From contig CAWJJY010000003.1 in the NCBI GenBank assembly GCA_963843385.1, forward strand, positions 682,001 through 746,000: a stretch of 64,000 nt of DNA. The letters run 5' to 3'. The notes beneath the pieces were generated by a model that saw only the letters and a program-made list of their open reading frames with translations, was not told the origin of the DNA and made no database searches. Of the stretch, positions 58,852 through 64,000 are shown one piece after another (position 1 is the first letter of the stretch; the number at the start of each line of letters is the position of its first letter). The position numbers and the translations under genes are program-made. Origin of the DNA: CAVOHU01 sp963843385. GTDB taxonomy: Bacteria; Acidobacteriota; Vicinamibacteria; Vicinamibacterales; JAKQTR01.

Positions 58852-59850
58852 ATGCGCTTGAACACTCCTCGCCCCCTCGGAACGATCGCTGCGCTGCTGC
58901 TGGTCGCCGGGCTCATCGCTGCGGGGGTCGTTGCTGCTCCTCCCGCGACCCGCGTCCTGGCGGAGACGGCGTTGTTGGGAACCGGACACGGCCTCGATCA
59001 CGTGGTCATCGCCGTCCGCGATCTCGACTACGTCACTCGCGTCTACGAATCCGTGCTGGGGTTTACACCGGTTCAACGCGGGAGTGGCGCGGGCGGGATT
59101 CGTCACAACATCATCCCATTCGGGTCGACCTATCTCGAGCTCATCACGGTGCTGCCCGGCGGGTCAGCGGCGAGCAAGGATGCGTCCCAGCTGGCTGGCT
59201 TTCTCGCTCGGCGCGAAGGTGCGCGCGTCGTGGGATTGGAGGTATCCTCCGCCGCGAAGACCGCAGCATTCCTTCGATCCCGGGGCCTTCCCGTCTCCGG
59301 GCCGCAGGAGGCGGCGAACACATCGGCAGGATCCCTTCAAGTTCGAGCGGCGCTCTGGCGTACTGTGGGCTTCACGAAGCCGGTGGTGCCTGCCGACGCG
59401 ATCTTCTTCATTGAGTACTCGCCGGGCCTGGTTCGGGCCGGCGTGCCACGCCATGCCAACACCTCAACGGGCATCCATGCCGTCTGGATGGCCGTCAAGA
59501 ATCTCCCGGCCGCAGAGAACGCGTATGACTCGGTCGGGCTCCCCGCCGGACGGACCCTGGCGGCGCCGCGAGTTGCCGCGACCGGAAGAGAGGTTCCCGT
59601 CGGGCAAGGCGTGATATTGCTGCTCGGATCGACCGACTCTCACGGCCTGCTCGCCTCCTCTCTCGCCGAGCACGGGGAGGGGATTCTGGGTATGAGCATC
59701 GAAGTCAGCGACCTCGAGGCTACGCAAACGCTGGTGGAGAACTCGACAGAGCAGGTGTTCCATTCCTACGACGGGCCATACGGCGAATCGATTCTGATCC
59801 CGCCGGCCCTCACCTACGGCGTGTGGATGGAGTTCTTCCAGAAACGGTGA
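58852..59850 (+). CDS. Exported glyoxalase-like (VOC superfamily) protein
   Basis: 332 residues. An N-terminal signal or anchor (PLGTIAALLLVAGLIAAGVVAAP) precedes a VOC fold: GHGLDHVVIAVRDLDYVTRVYESVLGFTP, HNIIPFGSTYLELITVLPG, then a second half STGIHAVWMAVKNLPAAENAYDSVGLPAG and GILGMSIEVSDLEATQTLVE. The H and E residues in DHVV and LELI are the expected metal ligands. It resembles the Glyoxalase_3-type domain. Substrate unknown. It is convergent with the permease gene. Confidence 0.78.
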   Translation: MRLNTPRPLGTIAALLLVAGLIAAGVVAAPPATRVLAETALLGTGHGLDHVVIAVRDLDYVTRVYESVLGFTPVQRGSGAGGIRHNIIPFGSTYLELITVLPGGSAASKDASQLAGFLARREGARVVGLEVSSAAKTAAFLRSRGLPVSGPQEAANTSAGSLQVRAALWRTVGFTKPVVPADAIFFIEYSPGLVRAGVPRHANTSTGIHAVWMAVKNLPAAENAYDSVGLPAGRTLAAPRVAATGREVPVGQGVILLLGSTDSHGLLASSLAEHGEGILGMSIEVSDLEATQTLVENSTEQVFHSYDGPYGESILIPPALTYGVWMEFFQKR

Positions 59851-59881
59851 ATCGACGGCCAAGGCGACGAAGGCCGAGTCA

Positions 59882-59907
59882 CGGCCCGGGTCCCGAGATG
59901 CGGGCCG
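59882..59907. terminator. Weak hairpin between convergent genes
   Basis: CGGCCCG and CGGGCCG (7 bp) with a 12 nt loop lie between the stops at 59850 (+) and 59957 (-). No T-run. Confidence 0.25.
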
Positions 59908-59956
59908 GGTCTTCAGATGGGGGCCGGGGCCTTCGATCCGGCGACGCGGCGGCCGG

Positions 59957-61378
59957 CTAGCTGCGTTCGTGCGCGGCCACCCGCCTGACATTCGGGGCTG
60001 AGGTCACCGCGTGCGTCCGGCTGTATCCCAGGTACACGGTCATTCCCGCGACAAGCCAGATCACAAGCCGCTCCCAGGTCACCTGCGGCAGGCCGACCAT
60101 CTGCGCAAGGCAGATCACGGCCCCGGCGATCGGCACAAATGGCACGCCCGGCGTGCGGAACGGGCGGGGCAAGTCCGGAGCCGTACGTCGCAGCACGATG
60201 ACGCCGATGCTGACGAGCACGAAAGCGAGCAGCGTGCCGAGGCTCGTGAGCTGGCCCAGCGCACCAATGGGCGTCAGCCCGGCCACCAGTGCGATGACGA
60301 TCGCCGTCAGGATGGTGCTCAGGTGCGGCGTCCGGAACCTCGGGTGCACGCGCGAAAAGAGCGGCGGCAGCAGGCCGTCGCGGCTCATCGAGTAGAAGAT
60401 GCGCGTCTGTCCCAAAAGGTTGACGAGCATCGTGCTGAAGAGGCCGAAGAGCGCAGCCATCTTGATCAGCGGGCTGAGCCAGGTGAGGCCTGTCGCGTCG
60501 ATGCCGACCGCGAGCGGATCGGCCACCATCAGTTGCTGATATGGCACGATGCCGATCAGGACGATCGCGACACCGATGTAGATCACGGTGCAGATCGCCA
60601 GCGATCCCAGGATTCCGATCGGCATGTCGCGCCGCGGGTTCTTCGCCTCCTGGGCGGCGGTGGAGACGGCGTCGAACCCGATGTAGGCGAAGAACATCAC
60701 GCCTGCGCCGCGCAGCACGCCGCTCCAGCCGAAGGCGCCAAAGGCGCCCTGGTTCGGCGGAATGAACGGCGTGAGGTGTTCGCGACGGACGAATGCCGCG
60801 CCGGCCACGATGAACACGACGAGCACCGCGACCTTGATCACGACGAGCACCGTGTTCGTGTTGGCGGACTCGCGGACGCCGACCACGAGCAGCCCGGACA
60901 CGACGAGGACGATCGCGGCGGCGGGGAGGTTGAACGGCGGCGCGGCCAATGCCGCCGGGATGGTGATGCCGATGTCGCGCAGCAGGCTGACCAGGTAGCC
61001 GGACCAGCCGACCGCGACCGTCGATGTCGCGAGCGCGTATTCGAGAATCAGATCCCAGCCGATGATCCAGGCGAGCAGCTCGCCGCTGGTGGCATACGCG
61101 TAGGTGTACGCGCTGCCCGCGACGGGGACCATCGACGCGAACTCGGCGTAGCACAGCCCGGCGAACACGCAGCCGGCGGCTGAGATGAGCATCGACAGCA
61201 CCAGCGCAGGCCCGGCATTCTGCGACGCCGCGGTACCCGTCAACACGAAGATGCCCGTGCCGATGATCGAGCCGATCCCGAGCGCGGTCAGGTTCCACGG
61301 CCCGAGCGAGCGGCGGAGCAGGCTGCCCTCGGCTTCGGCCTGCAGCGCTGCCAGCGATTTCTTCGTCCACACGCCCAT
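59957..61378 (-). CDS. APC-family cationic amino-acid permease
   Basis: 473 residues, about twelve TM segments. LRRSLGPWNLTALGIGSIIGTGIFVLTGTAA is the APC TM1 substrate/Na-site unwound helix (GIGSIIGTGIF). SAAGCVFAGLCYAEFASMVPVAGSAYTYAYATSGELLAWIIGWDLILEYA and GVMFFAYIGFDAVSTAAQEAKNPRRDMPIGI match the CAT/YfnA branch. It takes up cationic or neutral amino acids with a proton. ATG 61378 gives the usual short cytosolic N-terminus. The C-terminus is short and soluble. Confidence 0.9.
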   Translation of the reverse strand: MGVWTKKSLAALQAEAEGSLLRRSLGPWNLTALGIGSIIGTGIFVLTGTAASQNAGPALVLSMLISAAGCVFAGLCYAEFASMVPVAGSAYTYAYATSGELLAWIIGWDLILEYALATSTVAVGWSGYLVSLLRDIGITIPAALAAPPFNLPAAAIVLVVSGLLVVGVRESANTNTVLVVIKVAVLVVFIVAGAAFVRREHLTPFIPPNQGAFGAFGWSGVLRGAGVMFFAYIGFDAVSTAAQEAKNPRRDMPIGILGSLAICTVIYIGVAIVLIGIVPYQQLMVADPLAVGIDATGLTWLSPLIKMAALFGLFSTMLVNLLGQTRIFYSMSRDGLLPPLFSRVHPRFRTPHLSTILTAIVIALVAGLTPIGALGQLTSLGTLLAFVLVSIGVIVLRRTAPDLPRPFRTPGVPFVPIAGAVICLAQMVGLPQVTWERLVIWLVAGMTVYLGYSRTHAVTSAPNVRRVAAHERS

Positions 61379-61651
61379 CGTCGGCCTCCGATGGCCAGAT
61401 GGTCGCCCGAATGGCGGGACGCCGTCTTGGATCGGGGAAGCGCCGTTGGACGGACTTAACTTGCGCCCTGTTTCCGATGAAGCGGTGGTGGGAGACGGGG
61501 CGCGGCGCCCGGATGGGAAGGCGCGAAACGCGAACATACTGGCAGTAATTGAGCGCTGACCAACGCAGCTAGAAGGGGCCCAACGCGGCACCGGGCGTCG
61601 GGGGAACGCCCCGCCCCTCAGGCCGCTGCAGGTCCAGCGGAGACAGACCAC
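61379..61651. other. Intergenic region with a partial copy of the MITE interior
   Basis: 61497-61540 repeats the interior of the MITE at 61690-61735 (GCGCGGCGCCCGGAT then AAGGCGCGA) without terminal inverted repeats. The rest shows no gene. Confidence 0.55.
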
Positions 61652-61815
61652 TAGTGTCCCGAGTCAGAAGTTCGGCGACAAATAGTCCGGAGCGCGGCGC
61701 CCGGATCGCAAGGCGCGACGACCGAGAATATCGGGAATATGCGAGGGAGGAGTAACGCCGCGAGGCGGGATGCCCCGCCCGGAATATGTCGGCGAACTTC
61801 TGACTCGGGACACTA
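61652..61815. mobile_element. 164 bp MITE with 27 bp terminal inverted repeats and TA target
   Basis: Left end TA-GTGTCCCGAGTCAGAAGTTC from 61652; the right end is its inverse complement ending CGGGACAC-TA at 61815. The repeats match 26 of 27 and weaker pairing continues ~10 bp further. TA at both ends is the target duplication of IS630/Tc1-mariner type elements. No transposase is encoded, so it is a non-autonomous element. Confidence 0.85.
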
Positions 61816-62631
61816 CGTGTGGGCGGCGCGGAGCGCGTGGCGGTACGCGGCTGGACTGAGGCCGGTCGCGCGGCGGAAGAGCCGGCAGAAGTGGCTTTGA
61901 TCGCAGAATCCCGCGGCGAGCGCGATCTCGCCAAGCGGCATCGAGGTGAGCGACAGCTGGCGGCGCGCGAAGTCGAGGCGGACGTCGCGGAGGTAGCCGG
62001 TGAAGGTCGTGTCGTATACCCGGCGGAACGTGCGCGCCAGATGCACGGGATGCACGCCGACCCTTGTCGCCACCGTCGCGAGGAGCAGCCGTTCGGCAAA
62101 GTGCGCGTCGGCCAACGCCCTCGCGCGCACGACAAACGCCGGCGGCACGACCTGGCCTAGCCGTCCGGCCACCCGCGACGTCTCGGCCAGAACGCCGAGC
62201 GCAAGGCTCTCGATCGCCAGGCGCGACACCTCGTCGCGAAGCGTGAATTCGCCGTGGAGCCGCTGCGCGAGGTGAAGGGCGAAGCCTCCCCGGAGCGCCA
62301 TCGATCGCTGGATGACCGGCGCCTGTTGCCGCGCTCGCGCCAGCCACTCGTCGTCCATGTCCAGGATCAGGCAGGTCGCGCCCGTCGCGCCGGCCGAGTA
62401 CGACCATGGGTCATGGGCTGCGCGGAAGAGGAGGGTCGACGAAGGATGTGCCACGCCGCTGTCTGACGAGGTCAGCGTGCCGTCGAGGACGAGCACGAAA
62501 CGCGCGTGCGTGTGCGTCTCGCGGTCGACGCGCTGGCCGGGCGCGTAGCGCACCTCCGCCAGCACGAGTCCGACGACCCGTCGCCACCGCCTGGCCTCGC
62601 CGGGGGTAAACGACCGAGGCAGGGTGAACAC
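61813..62631 (-). CDS. AraC-family transcriptional regulator
   Basis: 272 residues. An N-terminal cupin-type ligand domain (YAPGQRVDRETHTHARFVLVLDGTLT) precedes a two-HTH C-terminal domain: ADAHFAERLLLATVATRVGVHPVHLARTFRRVYDTTFTGYLRDVRLDFARRQL and LTSMPLGEIALAAGFCDQSHFCRLFRRATGLSPAAYRHAL. GTG 62631 has a TAACAT box (62639-62644) ending 7 nt upstream, so a leaderless transcript is likely. The stop codon TAG is formed by the TA of the MITE insertion site plus the first G of its terminal repeat. Confidence 0.88.
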   Translation of the reverse strand: MFTLPRSFTPGEARRWRRVVGLVLAEVRYAPGQRVDRETHTHARFVLVLDGTLTSSDSGVAHPSSTLLFRAAHDPWSYSAGATGATCLILDMDDEWLARARQQAPVIQRSMALRGGFALHLAQRLHGEFTLRDEVSRLAIESLALGVLAETSRVAGRLGQVVPPAFVVRARALADAHFAERLLLATVATRVGVHPVHLARTFRRVYDTTFTGYLRDVRLDFARRQLSLTSMPLGEIALAAGFCDQSHFCRLFRRATGLSPAAYRHALRAAHT

Positions 62632-62638
62632 GATCAGA

Positions 62639-62644
62639 ATGTTA
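62639..62644 (-). promoter_or_regulatory. TAACAT -10 box of the AraC-family gene
   Basis: Minus-strand TAACAT ends 7 nt before the GTG at 62631. Confidence 0.35.
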
Positions 62645-62675
62645 CGCCATCCCGGGCATGGCGGCGGAGAAACGT

Positions 62676-62693
62676 CCCGTCCTGTCGGACGGG
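62676..62693 (-). terminator. Hairpin terminator of the esterase gene
   Basis: Minus strand: CCCGTCC, loop GACA, GGACGGG, then ACGTTTCTCC, 35 nt past the stop at 62728. Confidence 0.5.
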
Positions 62694-62727
62694 CCGGGGT
62701 GACGCCGCGCCCGCGTGACCTCGAGCG

Positions 62728-64000
62728 CTAGCGGTATTTCCAGCTCGTGATGTCGGCGCCGGCCGGCGCCGTGCGCTCGATGTGCCGGGTCATCGCGTCG
62801 AGCAACTCCTTCGCGCCGGGGCTGTAGCAGTGGGGCGCGCCGCGCTTGTAGGTGACGCTTCCCGCATAGTACGGCGCCTTGGTGGACTCCAGGAACTTCT
62901 CCATCAGCTCGACCGCATCGTCGAGGTAGTAGGAATCGTCGTCGCCGACGTAGATGTGCAGCTTCCCCGCCAATTTGGGCCCGAGCGTGTTCCAGTTCCT
63001 CTCGAGGGTTGCGCGCAGGTCGTAGTGCTCCTTCCAGTACGCCGCCACCTGCTTGTCGATCTTCCCCGTCTTCTTGTCCCAGATGCGCTTCGGGTAGCCG
63101 TCGGCGCCCACCGGGCTGTAGGTGGCCTCCCAGATATCCCACTGGCCACCCGATCGCGAACGGTCGCCCTGCACCAGCTCGAACCAGTTCTCGTCCTTCA
63201 TCATCGAGGTGATGTTCCCGTCAGGCGTTCGCGTGTTCGGCCGCTCGATTCTTGTCCACGGCCGGGTCAGGAAATAGGCGTTGTCGTCGTCGTAGATGTT
63301 GACGATCTGGTGGTAGCGGAAGTCCACCGAGTCGGGGCAGCTGGCCCACGTGCCGCCGAAGAAGTCCGGGTGAAAGATCTGCAGCGCGAGCGCCTCCCAG
63401 CCGCCGGTCGACCCGCCCGACAGGGTGCGCGCCCACGGCTCGCGGATCACCCGGAATTTCTCCTCGACGGCCGCGATCAATTCCTGCATGATCGCGTCGC
63501 CGTACGGGCCGTTGTTCTCGGAGTTCACGGCGTACGAGTCGTCGTAGTACGGCGACGGATGCTGGAAGGTGATGTAGAGGAAGCGCGGCGTGTCGTCGGC
63601 GAGCCAGAGCGTGTCGAATGCGCCGCCCGACCCGAATCCTCCGGGCGCACGGGTCGAGAAGTGTCCCTGCGCGAAGTTCACGGGGTACTTCACGTTCGCG
63701 TGCCGGTCGTAGTCCTTCGGCAGGAGGACGGTCGCCCCAAGGTAGATTGGCTGGCCCCACCATTTCGACAGGAGCTCGCTCTTGAACTTGATCCGCTTCA
63801 CGTACTCCGTGTCAGTCTGTTCCGGCAGCGGCGGGATCACCTGGTCGCATACCAGGTCGATGGCAAGCGCCTTCGGGTCCTTCGACTGCGGATCGATCGC
63901 GATCTTCTTCGGCGTCGAGAACAGGTTGCCCGGCGAGCGCCGCCAGTTCTGGCCTTCCCAGTGATCCATGTGCAGCCACACCGTGTGGCCGTCCGCCCGC
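62728..64000 (-). CDS. Alpha/beta-hydrolase esterase, 5' end beyond window
   Basis: At least 424 residues; the frame is open to the last base (reading RADGHTVWLHMDHWEGQNW), so the GTG at 63981 is not the real start. TLSGGSTGGWEALALQIFHPDFFGG is the nucleophile elbow (G-G-S-T-G-G) of the esterase-D/putative-esterase family. LHIYVGDDDSYYLDDAVELMEKFL provides the acid, and GAPHCYSPG the His of the triad. YLGATVLLPKDYDRHANVKYPVNF is the usual entry strand. It is probably exported and acts on an ester-linked glycan or similar substrate (inference). Confidence 0.82.
   Translation of the reverse strand, partial: RADGHTVWLHMDHWEGQNWRRSPGNLFSTPKKIAIDPQSKDPKALAIDLVCDQVIPPLPEQTDTEYVKRIKFKSELLSKWWGQPIYLGATVLLPKDYDRHANVKYPVNFAQGHFSTRAPGGFGSGGAFDTLWLADDTPRFLYITFQHPSPYYDDSYAVNSENNGPYGDAIMQELIAAVEEKFRVIREPWARTLSGGSTGGWEALALQIFHPDFFGGTWASCPDSVDFRYHQIVNIYDDDNAYFLTRPWTRIERPNTRTPDGNITSMMKDENWFELVQGDRSRSGGQWDIWEATYSPVGADGYPKRIWDKKTGKIDKQVAAYWKEHYDLRATLERNWNTLGPKLAGKLHIYVGDDDSYYLDDAVELMEKFLESTKAPYYAGSVTYKRGAPHCYSPGAKELLDAMTRHIERTAPAGADITSWKYR

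Noticed and set aside
1..64000. CRISPR arrays, rRNA, tRNA and riboswitches
   Set aside because: No regularly spaced repeats, no rRNA segments and no cloverleaf or known aptamer pattern was recognised by reading; a covariance-model scan would be needed to exclude them fully.

Overview
This is a 64 kb high-GC chromosomal stretch from a Gram-negative bacterium. It is most likely an acidobacterium, plausibly of the Vicinamibacteria type. The supporting signs are an acidobacterial VWFA-domain secreted protein at about 49 kb, a BlaI plus M56-peptidase pair, an Lhr-type giant helicase, outer-membrane and RND efflux proteins, Tat-exported glycoside hydrolases and APC permeases. Placement is by inference; no rRNA or tRNA gene was seen.

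Layout. 0-8 kb: housekeeping metabolism (NAD synthetase, partial; transketolase-like enzyme; NAD-type isocitrate dehydrogenase; glycerolipid acyltransferase; proline dehydrogenase; CCA-adding enzyme; a small Zn-ribbon-like protein). 8-15 kb: Mrp ATPase, a coiled-coil peptide, an FRG-domain protein, an ArsR/arsenate-reductase pair and two tandem eukaryote-type citrate synthases. 15-23 kb: signalling. A BlaI repressor with a clear self-operator precedes an M56 sensor protease fused to two TonB C-terminal domains; then a periplasmic binding lipoprotein is paired with a large hybrid histidine kinase. 23-28 kb: two unrelated malic enzymes head to head and a YhcH-family protein. 28-33 kb: Lhr helicase and mscL (frameshifted in its C-terminal Zn-ribbon tail). 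33-41 kb: two Tat-exported glycoside hydrolases (clan GH-A and GH92), a dCache sensor with no output domain, and a Rho-N-like protein. 41-48 kb: a heavy-metal efflux operon (Cys/His-rich peptide, CusC-, CusB-, CusA-like) behind a MerR-type operator/promoter.

48-56 kb is an accessory decay zone flanking one intact gene, the VWFA-domain protein. It holds a pair of ~62 bp direct repeats, an AraC remnant, a truncated DNA methyltransferase, an IS91-like transposase remnant, a broken nucleotidyltransferase toxin-like gene, two decayed copies of a ribbon-helix-helix antitoxin gene with well-preserved promoters, two PIN-domain remnants and a decayed second BlaI/M56 pair. 56-64 kb returns to intact genes: an ECF sigma factor, membrane protein and tandem-STN operon; an arginase-family enzyme; a glyoxalase-like protein; an amino-acid permease; a 164 bp MITE sitting in the stop codon of an AraC regulator; and a secreted-type esterase running off the end.

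Two initiation styles coexist. Many genes have a good Shine-Dalgarno, but at least seven have a TANNNT -10 box ending only 6-9 nt before the start codon, which predicts leaderless mRNAs.
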